Shown here: positions 53,042-62,659 of the stretch, in pieces
Position numbering within the stretch: position 1 is the first letter of the stretch
Layout: every line of letters starts with the position of its first letter
Assembly (NCBI RefSeq): GCF_027587375.1
Contig: NZ_JAMXIC010000005.1
Location: 1 to 64,000, forward strand
Direction: 5' to 3'
Source: Arthrobacter sp. B2a2-09
GTDB lineage: Bacteria > Actinomycetota > Actinomycetes > Actinomycetales > Micrococcaceae
DNA: 64,000 nt
The notes under the pieces: generated by a model
Databases searched by the model: none
What the model saw: only the letters and a program-made list of their open reading frames with translations
What the model was told of the DNA's origin: nothing
Program-made: the position numbers and the translations under genes

Positions 53042-55855
53042 ATGAGCACTGTGGACAGCTTCGGTTCCAAAGGCGTACTGAATGTAGCCGGCACCGATTA
53101 TGAAATTTTCCGGTTGAACTCCGTTGAGGGCGCAGACAGCCTTCCGTTCAGCCTTAAAGTATTGCTTGAAAACCTCCTGCGGACGGAAGATGGCGCCAAT
53201 ATCACGGCCGACCACGTTCGCGCCCTGGCCGGCTGGGATCCGAATGCCCAGCCGGACACCGAGATCCAGTTCACCCCGGCCCGAGTCATCATGCAGGACT
53301 TCACCGGGGTTCCCTGCGTGGTTGACCTTGCCACCATGCGTGAAGCCATCAAGGACCTCGGCGGCGACCCCAAGCGCGTCAACCCGCTGGCTCCGGCTGA
53401 GATGGTCATCGACCACTCCGTGCAGATCGACGTCTTCGGCAACTCCGGCGCCCTCGAGCGCAACATGGAGATCGAATACCAGCGCAACGGCGAGCGTTAC
53501 CAGTTCCTGCGCTGGGGCCAGACTGCTTTTGACGACTTCAAGGTTGTTCCCCCGGGAACCGGCATCGTCCACCAGGTCAACATCGAATACCTGGCACGCA
53601 CCGTCATGACCCGCGAAATTGGCGGCGTCCTCCGCGCCTACCCCGACACCTGCGTCGGCACGGACTCCCACACCACCATGGTCAACGGCCTGGGCGTGCT
53701 GGGATGGGGCGTAGGCGGCATCGAAGCCGAGGCTGCCATGTTGGGCCAGCCCGTCTCCATGCTGATCCCGCGCGTTGTGGGCTTCAAGCTCACGGGCTCC
53801 ATCCCCGCGGGCGCTACCGCCACCGACGTCGTCCTGACCATCACCGAGCAGCTGCGCAACCACGGTGTGGTCGGCAAGTTCGTGGAGTTCTACGGCGAAG
53901 GCGTTGCGGCTGTGCCGCTGGCCAACCGCGCCACCATCGGCAACATGAGCCCGGAGTTCGGCTCCACGGCAGCAATGTTCCCGATCGACGACGTCACGCT
54001 CGAGTACTTGCGCCTCACCGGCCGCTCCGATCAGAACGTCGCCCTGGTCGAGGCCTACGCGAAGGAGCAGGGCCTCTGGCACGACCCGTCGCACGAGATC
54101 AAGTTCTCCGAGTACCTCGAGCTCGACCTGTCCACGGTTGTTCCCTCGATCTCGGGCCCGAAGCGTCCCCAGGACCGCATCATCCTCACGGAGTCCAAGG
54201 CCCAGTTCCGCGAGGACCTGCGCAACTACGTGAAGGAAGACCTGGCCGACGGAAGCCTGGACGAAGCGATTGACGAGAGCTTCCCGGCCTCCGACTCGCC
54301 GTCGTTCACCGCCTCCGCGACGCACCTGGCCGACGTAGCCCCGCACGCACACGGCCCGAAGTCCAACGGCCGTCCGTCGAACAAGGTGGGCGTCACAACA
54401 GCTGACGGCCGCGAATTCGAGCTGGACCACGGTGCCGTTTCGATCGCTTCGATCACGTCCTGCACCAACACGTCCAACCCCTCTGTGATGCTGGCTGCCG
54501 CGCTGCTTGCCCGCAACGCCGTGGACAAGGGCCTCACCTCCAAGCCGTGGGTCAAGACTTCGGTCGCTCCCGGATCCAAGGTTGTCACCGACTACTACGA
54601 GAAGTCGGGCCTGACTCCCTACCTGGAGAAGCTCGGCTTCTACATCGTGGGCTATGGCTGCGCAACCTGCATCGGCAACTCGGGACCGCTCGACGCCGAA
54701 ATCTCCGAGGCCATCCAGGCCAACGACCTTTCCGTCACGGCTGTCCTCTCCGGCAACCGCAACTTCGAAGGCCGCATCAACCCGGACGTCAAGATGAACT
54801 ACCTTGCCTCCCCGCCGCTGGTCATCGCCTACGCCTTGGCCGGCACCATGGACTTCGACTTCGACGCCGATCCCCTTGGCCAGGACCAGGCCGGCAACGA
54901 TGTCTTCTTGAAGGACATCTGGCCGAACCCCGTCGAGGTCCAGAAGGTCATCGATTCCTCGATCGACAAGGAAATGTTCGCCCGCGGTTACGAAGGCGTC
55001 TTTGACGGCGACGACCGCTGGAAGGCACTTGACACCCCGGCAGGCGACACCTTCGCCTGGGACGCCAAGTCCACGTATGTGCGGAAGCCCCCTTACTTCG
55101 AAGGCATGAAGGCGCAGCCGGAACCGGTAACGGACATCGCCGGTGCCCGCGTTCTGCTGAAGCTGGGCGACTCGGTCACCACCGATCACATCTCCCCGGC
55201 CGGTTCCTTCAAGTCGGACACCCCGGCAGGGCAGTACCTCCTGGCCAACGGCGTGGAGCGCAAGGACTTCAACTCCTACGGTTCACGCCGTGGCAACCAC
55301 GAGGTCATGATCCGCGGAACCTTCGCGAACATCCGCATCAAGAACCAGCTGCTCGACGGCGTCGAGGGTGGCTTCACCCGCGACTTCACCCAGGCGGATG
55401 GCCCCCAGGCCTACGTCTACGACGCTGCCCAGAACTACCAGGCAGCCGGCACCCCGCTGGTGGTCCTGGCTGGCAAGGAGTACGGCTCCGGCTCTTCCCG
55501 TGACTGGGCTGCCAAGGGAACCGCGCTGCTGGGCGTGAAGGCTGTCGTCGCCGAAAGCTATGAGCGCATCCACCGCTCCAACCTCATCGGCATGGGCGTC
55601 CTCCCGCTGCAGTACCCGGCCGGCGAATCCGCTTCGTCGCTGGGCCTGGTCGGCACGGAAACGTTCTCCGTCGAGGGCGTCACCGAGCTGAACGACGGCA
55701 CGACGCCGCGGACGCTCAAGGTCACGGCAACGGCCGAGGACGGCAGCACCAAGTCCTTCGATGCCGTGTTGCGCATCGATACCCCGGGCGAAGCGGACTA
55801 CTACCGCAACGGCGGCATCCTGCAGTACGTCTTGCGCCAAATTTCGGCACACTAG
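53042..55855 (+). CDS. acnA: Aconitate hydratase A
   Basis: TCA-cycle enzyme of 937 residues. Fe-S cluster cysteines are C474 ([12 protein letters not shown]) and C540/C543 ([12 protein letters not shown]). The swivel domain follows with [19 protein letters not shown] and [12 protein letters not shown]. About 45 residues more than E. coli AcnA come from a segment near 415-450 rich in Ala/Ser/His just before the first cysteine, as in other actinobacteria. AGGAG seven bases before ATG 53042. Single gene, ended by a terminator. Confidence 0.96.
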   Translation: MSTVDSFGSKGVLNVAGTDYEIFRLNSVEGADSLPFSLKVLLENLLRTEDGANITADHVRALAGWDPNAQPDTEIQFTPARVIMQDFTGVPCVVDLATMREAIKDLGGDPKRVNPLAPAEMVIDHSVQIDVFGNSGALERNMEIEYQRNGERYQFLRWGQTAFDDFKVVPPGTGIVHQVNIEYLARTVMTREIGGVLRAYPDTCVGTDSHTTMVNGLGVLGWGVGGIEAEAAMLGQPVSMLIPRVVGFKLTGSIPAGATATDVVLTITEQLRNHGVVGKFVEFYGEGVAAVPLANRATIGNMSPEFGSTAAMFPIDDVTLEYLRLTGRSDQNVALVEAYAKEQGLWHDPSHEIKFSEYLELDLSTVVPSISGPKRPQDRIILTESKAQFREDLRNYVKEDLADGSLDEAIDESFPASDSPSFTASATHLADVAPHAHGPKSNGRPSNKVGVTTADGREFELDHGAVSIASITSCTNTSNPSVMLAAALLARNAVDKGLTSKPWVKTSVAPGSKVVTDYYEKSGLTPYLEKLGFYIVGYGCATCIGNSGPLDAEISEAIQANDLSVTAVLSGNRNFEGRINPDVKMNYLASPPLVIAYALAGTMDFDFDADPLGQDQAGNDVFLKDIWPNPVEVQKVIDSSIDKEMFARGYEGVFDGDDRWKALDTPAGDTFAWDAKSTYVRKPPYFEGMKAQPEPVTDIAGARVLLKLGDSVTTDHISPAGSFKSDTPAGQYLLANGVERKDFNSYGSRRGNHEVMIRGTFANIRIKNQLLDGVEGGFTRDFTQADGPQAYVYDAAQNYQAAGTPLVVLAGKEYGSGSSRDWAAKGTALLGVKAVVAESYERIHRSNLIGMGVLPLQYPAGESASSLGLVGTETFSVEGVTELNDGTTPRTLKVTATAEDGSTKSFDAVLRIDTPGEADYYRNGGILQYVLRQISAH

Positions 55856-55893
55856 CCGAAACCAGCACAGGCTCCGCCTGAGCTAAAAGGCAA

Positions 55894-55939
55894 GCTACAG
55901 CCCCGGCTGGTCATCGACCGGCCGGGGCTGTAGCCTTTC
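55894..55939 (+). terminator. Terminator of acnA
   Basis: 14-bp perfect stem GCTACAGCCCCGGC (55894-55907) with GCCGGGGCTGTAGC (55921-55934). The loop can extend the stem (GGTC with GACC). A short CTTTCC tract follows. Confidence 0.82.
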
Positions 55940-56005
55940 CTGCGGCTTGGTTCCGGCCAAGGCGTTAGAGTTGTATAGCACGTCAATCACCCTAAGGAGG
56001 GGCCG

Positions 56006-57979
56006 TTGGGACTCTTGGAGACAATCCGGAACCCGCAGGACCTGAGCAAGCTCACCAGCCAGCAGTTGGAGCAGCTTGCAGGCGAGATCAGGACTTTCCT
56101 CATCACCAACGTCGCTCAAACGGGTGGACACCTAGGACCGAACCTTGGCGTGGTGGAACTCACCATGGCGATCCATAAGGTCTTCGATTCGCCGCGTGAC
56201 AGCATCGTTTTCGATACCGGCCATCAGTCCTACGTCCACAAATTGTTGACCGGCAGGCAGGATTTCAGCACCCTCCGGCAGCAAGGGGGCATGTCCGGCT
56301 ACCCCGATCGTGCCGAGTCCGAGCACGACATCGTGGAAAGCTCCCACGCGTCCTCTTCCTTGTCCTGGGCTGACGGTATCTCCCGGGCCCGCCAGTTGAC
56401 CGGTGAGGGCGATCGCTGCGTTGTCGCCGTCGTTGGTGACGGTGCCCTGACGGGCGGGATGGCTTGGGAGGCGATCAATAACATCGCCGCGGACAAGCGA
56501 CGCCGCGTGGTGATCGTCGTCAACGACAATGGGCGCTCCTATGCTCCCACCGTTGGCGGCGTGGCAGACTACCTCGCTTCCCTTCGCCCCACGATCGATT
56601 CCCTCCGCGCGGCGCCCACTTACGAGGTGGTGTTGGACTGGTGGAAGAAGAAACTGCAGAGCGGCGGACCCATCGGCCAGTTCACCTATAAGAGCCTGCA
56701 TGCCATGAAGAAGGGCATCAAGGATTGGTGGGCTCCGCAAGGCATGTTCGAAGACCTCGGCATGAAGTACATCGGCCCTGTCGACGGCCACAACATGCGT
56801 GCCCTTGAGCACGCGCTCACTACTGCCCGCAATTACGGCGGCCCCGTGATCGTCCACGCGATGACCGAAAAGGGCCACGGTTACGCACCTGCCCTCGCCA
56901 ACGAGGCGGACCAGTTCCACGCCGTCGGGATCATCGATCCCGAGACCGGCGAACCCACCGAAGCCGGTGGAGCGCGTTCTTGGACGTCGGTGTTCGCCGA
57001 GGAAATCGCGGACATTGCCGATGAACGCGAAGACATCGTAGGCATCACCGGGGCCATGCTGATCCCTGTCGGACTGCACAAGTTCGCGGAACGGCACCCG
57101 CGAAGAGTGATCGACGTCGGCATCGCCGAACAGCACGCCCTCACTTCGGCCGCAGGTATGGCCTTCGGCGGACTGCACCCGGTGGTCGCCGTTTACGCCA
57201 CGTTCCTTAACCGCGCCTTCGACCAACTCCTCATGGACGTTGCCTTGCACAAAGCTGGCGTGACGATCGTGTTGGACCGTGCTGGTGTGACGGGCCCGGA
57301 CGGGGCCAGCCACCACGGCATGTGGGACATGGCGATGGTCCAGATCGTTCCGGGGCTGCATCTCGCGGCTCCGCGGGATGCCAGCCGCCTGCGGGAAGAG
57401 CTCCGCGAGGCGGTTGCCATCGCTGACGCACCCAGCGTGGTGCGCTTCTCCAAGGGCAGCGTGGGAAGCGAGATCGAAGCGGTCGAACGGCTTTCCGACG
57501 GCGTCGACGTGCTGGCGCGTCGTCCCGAAGGCTCCACGGAGAACGATGTCCTGATCGTCAGCGTCGGCGCGATGTCCGAGCTCGCCCTCGACGTCGCGTC
57601 CCGGCTCGGATCCCAAGGCATCAGTTCCACAGTGGTGGATCCGCGGTGGGTCCTGCCTGTGCGCAAGTCCATCATTGCCCTCGCAGCCCGGCACCGATTG
57701 GTGATCTGCATCGAAGACGGCGTCCGCGCGGGCGGCGTCGGCTCCCGGATCCGCCAGGAGATGCGCGCGGCCGGCGTGGACACGGCCCTCAACGAGGTGG
57801 GACTTCCGGTCGAATTCCTCGACCACGGAACCAGGAGCCAGGTGCTTGAGCGGGTGGGGCTTACCGCCCAACAGATAACGCACGACGTCGTCGCGCAGGT
57901 TCTGGGCACAAAGGTGCCTTTCGCGCGGCCCCTGCCAGGGCAGGAACATCCCAGCACAGGCAGTCTCCCCAAGCTGTGA
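56006..57979 (+). CDS. dxs: 1-Deoxy-D-xylulose-5-phosphate synthase
   Basis: First enzyme of the MEP isoprenoid pathway; 657 residues; needs thiamine diphosphate. Markers: [14 protein letters not shown], the ThDP motif [17 protein letters not shown] (about 143-160), transketolase catalytic glutamate in [12 protein letters not shown], and [18 protein letters not shown]. The start is TTG at 56006: AAGGAGG lies five bases upstream, and [12 protein letters not shown] is the usual N-terminus. Overlaps the DUF402 gene by GTGA. Confidence 0.96.
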   Translation: MGLLETIRNPQDLSKLTSQQLEQLAGEIRTFLITNVAQTGGHLGPNLGVVELTMAIHKVFDSPRDSIVFDTGHQSYVHKLLTGRQDFSTLRQQGGMSGYPDRAESEHDIVESSHASSSLSWADGISRARQLTGEGDRCVVAVVGDGALTGGMAWEAINNIAADKRRRVVIVVNDNGRSYAPTVGGVADYLASLRPTIDSLRAAPTYEVVLDWWKKKLQSGGPIGQFTYKSLHAMKKGIKDWWAPQGMFEDLGMKYIGPVDGHNMRALEHALTTARNYGGPVIVHAMTEKGHGYAPALANEADQFHAVGIIDPETGEPTEAGGARSWTSVFAEEIADIADEREDIVGITGAMLIPVGLHKFAERHPRRVIDVGIAEQHALTSAAGMAFGGLHPVVAVYATFLNRAFDQLLMDVALHKAGVTIVLDRAGVTGPDGASHHGMWDMAMVQIVPGLHLAAPRDASRLREELREAVAIADAPSVVRFSKGSVGSEIEAVERLSDGVDVLARRPEGSTENDVLIVSVGAMSELALDVASRLGSQGISSTVVDPRWVLPVRKSIIALAARHRLVICIEDGVRAGGVGSRIRQEMRAAGVDTALNEVGLPVEFLDHGTRSQVLERVGLTAQQITHDVVAQVLGTKVPFARPLPGQEHPSTGSLPKL

Positions 57980-58551
57980 GTCGGGACGCATCGCGATTGC
58001 CGGGCGGACTCCAGCCAGGTGACCTGGTGGTTGCGCGGAACCGGAAATGGGATGGCACCGCACACTGGGTTGTCCCGGGGAGTTATCTCGGCGAAGACAT
58101 CTACGGCTGGTGGATCTTCCAGGGGCAGGGTGAGTTCTGCTCCCGACCGGGGGCGGCCTTCTACACCGCGTCTGACGCAGTGCTCCTCGTGCCGCGTTCA
58201 GGCGAATATGTTGCCACCTTCTATGACGACAGCTGCCCGGGGGATTTTCGAATCTACGTCGATCTCGCCATGGCGCACGAGTGGAAGACCATCGAGCCCG
58301 GGGTGTCCGAATTCCACGTGATTGACATGGATCTCGATGTCATCCGCTCCGTGCATAGGGACGTTTTCATCGACGACGAGGACGAATTCGACGAGCACCG
58401 CGTCTCCATGGCTTATCCCGACGGCGTAGTCGGGTCCATGCGGCATGAATGCGACGAGCTGTTCCGGGCGGTATCCAACAACCAGGCACCCTTCGACGGC
58501 ACAGGTCCAAACAGTACCTGTGCGGAGTGGTTCAGAAAAGGACGGGCATGA
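57976..58551 (+). CDS. DUF402 domain protein
   Basis: 191-residue protein of the DUF402/FomD-NtdP family, whose studied members hydrolyse nucleoside di- or triphosphates or related phosphodiesters with metal ions. The beta-barrel core includes [38 protein letters not shown] and the acidic [16 protein letters not shown] start overlaps the dxs stop; its own stop overlaps the next start (ATGA), so the genes are coupled. Its link to dxs is not understood. Confidence 0.85.
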   Translation: MSRDASRLPGGLQPGDLVVARNRKWDGTAHWVVPGSYLGEDIYGWWIFQGQGEFCSRPGAAFYTASDAVLLVPRSGEYVATFYDDSCPGDFRIYVDLAMAHEWKTIEPGVSEFHVIDMDLDVIRSVHRDVFIDDEDEFDEHRVSMAYPDGVVGSMRHECDELFRAVSNNQAPFDGTGPNSTCAEWFRKGRA

Positions 58552-59108
58552 GCGGCATCATCCGCACCTACAAACGCGACGACGAAGCGGTCCTGCATTT
58601 CCGGGAAGCTTGGTATGACGACGAATTCAAGCAGTTCGTCATCAACCACGGGGTCGTAGGACACCAGAGCAGCACTGATGAAACCGACGTCGAGGACGAA
58701 TCCGCCGTCGAAGGACTCATGACGGCCTTTGCCGCGCAATGCGAAGAGGACGGCTACGCGGAGATTGCCGAGACTGAGCAGTTTTGGGTGGTCGCGCAGA
58801 TAGCGCTGAAGACGAAGGACGGCACCGACCGCGACCGCTACCTTGAACGGAAGGCCAAGGCCGCGCTGACGAGCGAACTGGCATGGCGGGGCCTGGGTAC
58901 CGTGGATCGATCCGAAATCGGCGACTCGAAGCTCAACATTTTCTGCCTGTGCCCGGACGTCAACAAGGCCGTCAACGCCATCAAGGTGTGCATCCGGGGA
59001 GAAGACCTGGACTTCACCAAGCTGAGCATCGCGGCCGCACCCCATGCTGAACCCACCGCATTCAAAGTGAAACACTCGCCGAAAACCGGCGCGGGCTTTA
59101 CTCTCTAA
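58548..59108 (+). CDS. Conserved hypothetical protein downstream of DUF402
   Basis: 186-residue soluble protein that I do not recognise. N-terminal half is acidic (SSTDETDVEDESAVEG); C-terminal half has alternating strand/helix character (LNIFCLCPDVNKAVNAIKVCIRG). Three cysteines at C-terminal half (FCLCPD and VCIRG) could bind metal or be redox-active. ATG 58548 overlaps the DUF402 stop by four bases, so it depends on that gene's translation. Codon use is like its neighbours. Confidence 0.75.
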   Translation: MSGIIRTYKRDDEAVLHFREAWYDDEFKQFVINHGVVGHQSSTDETDVEDESAVEGLMTAFAAQCEEDGYAEIAETEQFWVVAQIALKTKDGTDRDRYLERKAKAALTSELAWRGLGTVDRSEIGDSKLNIFCLCPDVNKAVNAIKVCIRGEDLDFTKLSIAAAPHAEPTAFKVKHSPKTGAGFTL

Positions 59109-59139
59109 GGACCATATCTCCGCTTTCGAAGGGACAAAC

Positions 59140-59355
59140 ATGGCGCCCAAGAGCAACTGGCCCGGACACACTCCGCTGCCCAAGGGCTTGTCCGCTCCGG
59201 CACGAAGGGCACTCGCCCATGAGGGGCTGGAGACCTTGGAACAGCTCGCCGAGTTCGGTGAGGGGCGGGTGGCGGCCCTGCACGGCATGGGCCCCAAGGT
59301 CATGGCCCAGTTGCACGACGCGATGGAAGAGGCAGGAATCGCCTTCGGATCCTGA
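59140..59355 (+). CDS. Small helix-hairpin-helix protein (RpoA C-terminal-domain-like)
   Basis: 71 residues. LPKGLSAPARRALAHEGLETLEQLAEFGEGRVAALHGMGPKVMAQLHDAMEEAG resembles the alpha-CTD of RNA polymerase and other HhH folds; the hairpin is HGMGPK. It may bind DNA. AAGGGA six bases before the ATG. It follows the hypothetical gene by 31 bases and is probably the last of the dxs group. Confidence 0.82.
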   Translation: MAPKSNWPGHTPLPKGLSAPARRALAHEGLETLEQLAEFGEGRVAALHGMGPKVMAQLHDAMEEAGIAFGS

Positions 59356-59383
59356 TCGGGCGGATTGGCCACCGCTGGCGTTG

Positions 59384-59389
59384 TAGGGT
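59384..59389 (+). promoter_or_regulatory. -10 element of aldo/keto reductase gene (leaderless candidate)
   Basis: TAGGGT, six bases, then ATG at 59396. Confidence 0.5.
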
Positions 59390-59395
59390 GAAACC

Positions 59396-60373
59396 ATGAC
59401 TGAATATCGCCGTCTTGGAAACTCCGGATTGACCGTCTCAGTAGTCGGTTTGGGGTGCAACAATCTCGGCCGGCCCAATACGGCCACGGAATCACAGGAG
59501 GGTACCAACGCGGTAGTGCATGCCGCTTTGGATGCCGGCGTGACCCTATTCGATGTTGCAGACGTCTACGGCCGGGAGCCCGGCCTGAGTGAGACCATGC
59601 TGGGCGTCGCCCTTAAGGGTCGCAGGGACGATGCCGTCGTGGCCACGAAATTCGGCATGGACATGCACGGCGCCAACGGCAACGATTTTGGAGCCCGGGG
59701 ATCGCGCCGCTACATCATCCAGTCCGTCGAGGCATCGCTGCGCCGCCTCGGCACAGACTGGATTGACCTGTACCAGTACCACACCCCGGACCCTCTCACC
59801 CCTGTTGACGAGACCCTCGCCGCCCTCGATGACCTCGTGACAAGCGGCAAGGTCCGGTACCTCGGCCATTCCAACCGTGCGGGCTGGCAGATCGCCGAAG
59901 CCGAATACGTCGCCCGGATGCAGGGCGGTGCGCGGTTCATTTCGACGCAGAACCACTACAACCTGCTGGACCGTCGCGCGGAACTCGAAGTGTTGCCTGC
60001 CGCCCAGGCCTTCGGGCTCGGCGTCCTCCCGTATTTCCCCTTGGCGAACGGCCTCCTGACTGGCAAGTATGCTCCAGGCAGCGCCCCGGAAGGATCGCGC
60101 CTCAGCCACACGCGGACCAACATGGTCAACGACGCCGACTGGGTCCAGCTGGGCCGGTTCAGCCAATTTGCCAAGGAGCGGGACCTGAACGAATTGCAGC
60201 TGGCCTTCTCCTGGCTGGCGGCCCAGCCCGCGGTCAGCAGCGTTATTGCCGGAGCCACCCGCCCCGGGCAAATCGCCGAAAATGCGACGGCGGTGCGCTG
60301 GGTGCCCACGGCGGAAGAACGCGCCGAAATGGATGACATCTTCCCGCGGACGCCCAAGGTTGCCCTTTTCTAA
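59396..60373 (+). CDS. Aldo/keto reductase
   Basis: 325-residue NADPH-dependent oxidoreductase with a TIM barrel. Catalytic Asp and Tyr in LFDVADVYG, Lys in VVATKFGMD, His in YQYHTPDP; cofactor region VIAGATRPGQIAENA near the C-terminus. Resembles the YajO/Gpr-type branch. Substrate unknown. First gene of a set with the nucleoside hydrolase (10 bases downstream) and FUSC gene. The stop codon is part of TAAGGAG, the ribosome site of the next gene. Confidence 0.9.
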   Translation: MTEYRRLGNSGLTVSVVGLGCNNLGRPNTATESQEGTNAVVHAALDAGVTLFDVADVYGREPGLSETMLGVALKGRRDDAVVATKFGMDMHGANGNDFGARGSRRYIIQSVEASLRRLGTDWIDLYQYHTPDPLTPVDETLAALDDLVTSGKVRYLGHSNRAGWQIAEAEYVARMQGGARFISTQNHYNLLDRRAELEVLPAAQAFGLGVLPYFPLANGLLTGKYAPGSAPEGSRLSHTRTNMVNDADWVQLGRFSQFAKERDLNELQLAFSWLAAQPAVSSVIAGATRPGQIAENATAVRWVPTAEERAEMDDIFPRTPKVALF

Positions 60374-60383
60374 GGAGCGTTCC

Positions 60384-61490
60384 ATGAGCGGGGAGCGTTC
60401 CATAAACGAGAAGCAGGCACCGGCTGCAGCCCAGCGCGAGTCAGTGAGCTTGCTGGTGGACTGCGACACAGGAATCGACGATGCCCTCGCCCTTGCCTAT
60501 TTGTGCAGCCAGCCGCAGGTGGAACTCGTAGCCGTGAGCAGCACTCCGGGCAACGTCGCGGCGGAGCAGGTAGCATGCAACAACCTGTCCCTGCTCGAAT
60601 TGTGTGGCCGCCCCCACGTGCCTGTTGCCATCGGTGCCCGGTCGCCGCTGCGGATCCCGTTGACCACCACGCCGGAAACCCACGGGCCCCAAGGCGTGGG
60701 CTACGCCGAGCTGCCGGAACCGCGCGGAGAAGTGCACGAGGTCGACGCCGTCGAGCTCTGGGTCGAAGCGGCCCGGTCACGGCCGGGGGAGTTGACCGCC
60801 CTGCTGACGGCCCCCCTCACCAACTTCGCCCTCGCCCTGCGGGCCGAGCCGCGGCTACCGGAGCTGCTGCGCGGCGTCGTGATCATGGGTGGCAGTTACT
60901 TCTACCAGGGCAACACGACGCCCACCGCCGAGTGGAACACGCACGTCGATCCGCACGCAGCAGCCGAGGTGTTTGCGGCGTTCTCCAAGCTACCTGAGGA
61001 ACGCCTGCCGGTGGTGTGCGCCCTGGAGACCACGGAACGGATCGAACTGGCACCCGAACACGTGGCCGCCCTGGCTGCTGAGGCAGGCTGCGCGGAGCCG
61101 GAACTTGTCCTTCCGGAACAGCTAGAGGGGCGGCGCAGCACCGCTTCCAACGAACTCGTGCGGCACGTCAGCGACATGCTGCGCTTCTATTTCGAATTCC
61201 ATCGCCACCATAACCAGGGATACGTGGCGCACATCCACGACTACTTCGCCGCGTCCGTCGCCGCCGGAACCGCCAGATACAGCACCCGCACGGCAACAGT
61301 GCACGTTGAGACGGCCGCCCCGAGGCTCATCGGAACCACCGTGGCGGACTTCCGCGGACTGTGGGGCGAACCGCCCAACGCGCGCATCGTCTCGGAGAAC
61401 CACCCCAGGGAGGCCTTTGCCGAATTGGTGAGCTCATTGGGCGGCCTTGCCCGGAGGCTGTCGGACGCGGCCGGGCGGGAACGTCCCTGA
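60384..61490 (+). CDS. Inosine-uridine-type nucleoside hydrolase
   Basis: 368 residues. Calcium-site motif DCDTGIDDALAL (D26, D28, D32, D33) and the C-terminal HDYFAAS that corresponds to the family HDA motif. VIMGGSYFYQGNTTPTAEWNTHVDPHAA matches the region with the ribose-binding Asn and Glu. Cleaves ribonucleosides to base and ribose; base preference cannot be read. Start ATG 60384 after TAAGGAG; the 12-bp stretch GGAGCGTTCCAT is repeated just inside the gene (60374-60385 and 60392-60403). Confidence 0.9.
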   Translation: MSGERSINEKQAPAAAQRESVSLLVDCDTGIDDALALAYLCSQPQVELVAVSSTPGNVAAEQVACNNLSLLELCGRPHVPVAIGARSPLRIPLTTTPETHGPQGVGYAELPEPRGEVHEVDAVELWVEAARSRPGELTALLTAPLTNFALALRAEPRLPELLRGVVIMGGSYFYQGNTTPTAEWNTHVDPHAAAEVFAAFSKLPEERLPVVCALETTERIELAPEHVAALAAEAGCAEPELVLPEQLEGRRSTASNELVRHVSDMLRFYFEFHRHHNQGYVAHIHDYFAASVAAGTARYSTRTATVHVETAAPRLIGTTVADFRGLWGEPPNARIVSENHPREAFAELVSSLGGLARRLSDAAGRERP

Positions 61491-61503
61491 AACGAGGCGG
61501 AAC

Positions 61504-62607
61504 ATGACGGATCCGTTGGCGGCCCCACCGCGCTGGCGTCACCACCTCAAACGAGCTTCCAGCGCAGGACGCGACGTGATTGTCGACGCGACCCGCTGGA
61601 AACGTGTCGAGATCAGCGTGGTCCACGTCCTGACAGCGGGACTCTCACTCGGAGTCCCTATCGTCTTGGGCCTCGTCCTTGGCGACATCGGGGCGGGAAT
61701 GGTTGCCGCGCTGGGCGCGTTGCTCGTCTCCGGCAGCGGTCACGTCGGCGGCCTGAAATCCAGATCCGTGGACCTGCTCAATACCTCCCTCGCCGGAGCC
61801 GGCGGAGCTGCAGCCGGCATGCTGAGCACTGGCTTGCAACCGTGGGGCAGCATCGTCATTGTCGCTCTCGCTGCCCTCGCAACCGTTTTTGGCGGTCTTC
61901 GGCCGAGCGCAGCCAAGGCAAGCACGCAAGCCATCGTCTTCATGATTATCGGTGCTTCCCTCGCCTCAAGTGCGGTGCCGATTGAAACCCTGCTGTGGTT
62001 CTTCGCGGCCGGTGCGCTCGGGGGAAGCTTGTTGACGCTGTTGGTGTTCGGCGTCGAATACCACCTTCTGGGCAAAACCGCCGCGGAGGTGGCTCCGGCC
62101 CGCCGTTCCTGGCACACGGACCTCGCCGCATGGCGACGCCGCTTGGCAACCCTGCCTGGATGGCAGTACACCCTGCGCTTGGCGAGTTGCATGATCGTCG
62201 CCCAAGTTGTGGCCAATCTCGTGCGAGGTCCACACTCCCAATGGATCCTGCTGACGGTTGTCCTCGTGGTCCAACGCGACCACCGGGCCGGACTATCGCG
62301 AACCTTCCAGCGAGGCCTGGGTACGGCGATGGGCGTCCTTGTGGGTGGGCTGCTCCTCGGTGCACTCCCGATCTGGGCGACGGTCGGCATCATCTGCGTC
62401 GTCGGGGCAGCCCGGCAATACCTCAAGGCCGCCAACTACACGGCCTATGCCTTGGTCATGACCCCGCTAGTCGCAGTGCTCAGCGGCCTGGGGCACCAGC
62501 TGTCCCCGTCGCTCCTGGGCGAGCGACTGATCGACACCACCATTGGCTGCCTGATTTCGCTGATCATCGGCTATGCCGCCTGGCGCCGTGCGCGGCAGGC
62601 AGCATAG
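61504..62607 (+). CDS. FUSC family membrane protein
   Basis: 367 residues with two sets of four to five short membrane helices and an intervening cytosolic segment (about 195-225), the pattern of the fusaric acid resistance/aromatic acid exporter-like family. The second set includes the conserved RTFQRGLGTAMGVLVGG. The start MTDPLAAP at 61504 follows GAGGCGG; the frame continues upstream into the previous gene. Substrate unknown. Last of the three-gene set, 13 bases after the nucleoside hydrolase. Confidence 0.88.
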   Translation: MTDPLAAPPRWRHHLKRASSAGRDVIVDATRWKRVEISVVHVLTAGLSLGVPIVLGLVLGDIGAGMVAALGALLVSGSGHVGGLKSRSVDLLNTSLAGAGGAAAGMLSTGLQPWGSIVIVALAALATVFGGLRPSAAKASTQAIVFMIIGASLASSAVPIETLLWFFAAGALGGSLLTLLVFGVEYHLLGKTAAEVAPARRSWHTDLAAWRRRLATLPGWQYTLRLASCMIVAQVVANLVRGPHSQWILLTVVLVVQRDHRAGLSRTFQRGLGTAMGVLVGGLLLGALPIWATVGIICVVGAARQYLKAANYTAYALVMTPLVAVLSGLGHQLSPSLLGERLIDTTIGCLISLIIGYAAWRRARQAA

Positions 62608-62659
62608 CCGAATTCACTGGCAGTCGGGAACTCGTCCCGCGGCAGACGCAGCCAGAAAG

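Noticed and set aside
52985..55189. 734-codon open frame on the minus strand over acnA
   Set aside because: Antisense to a certain gene, composition typical of GC-rich shadow frames, no recognisable domain or ribosome site.
56132..58063. 643-codon open frame on the minus strand over dxs
   Set aside because: Shadow of dxs; no start signal or domain.
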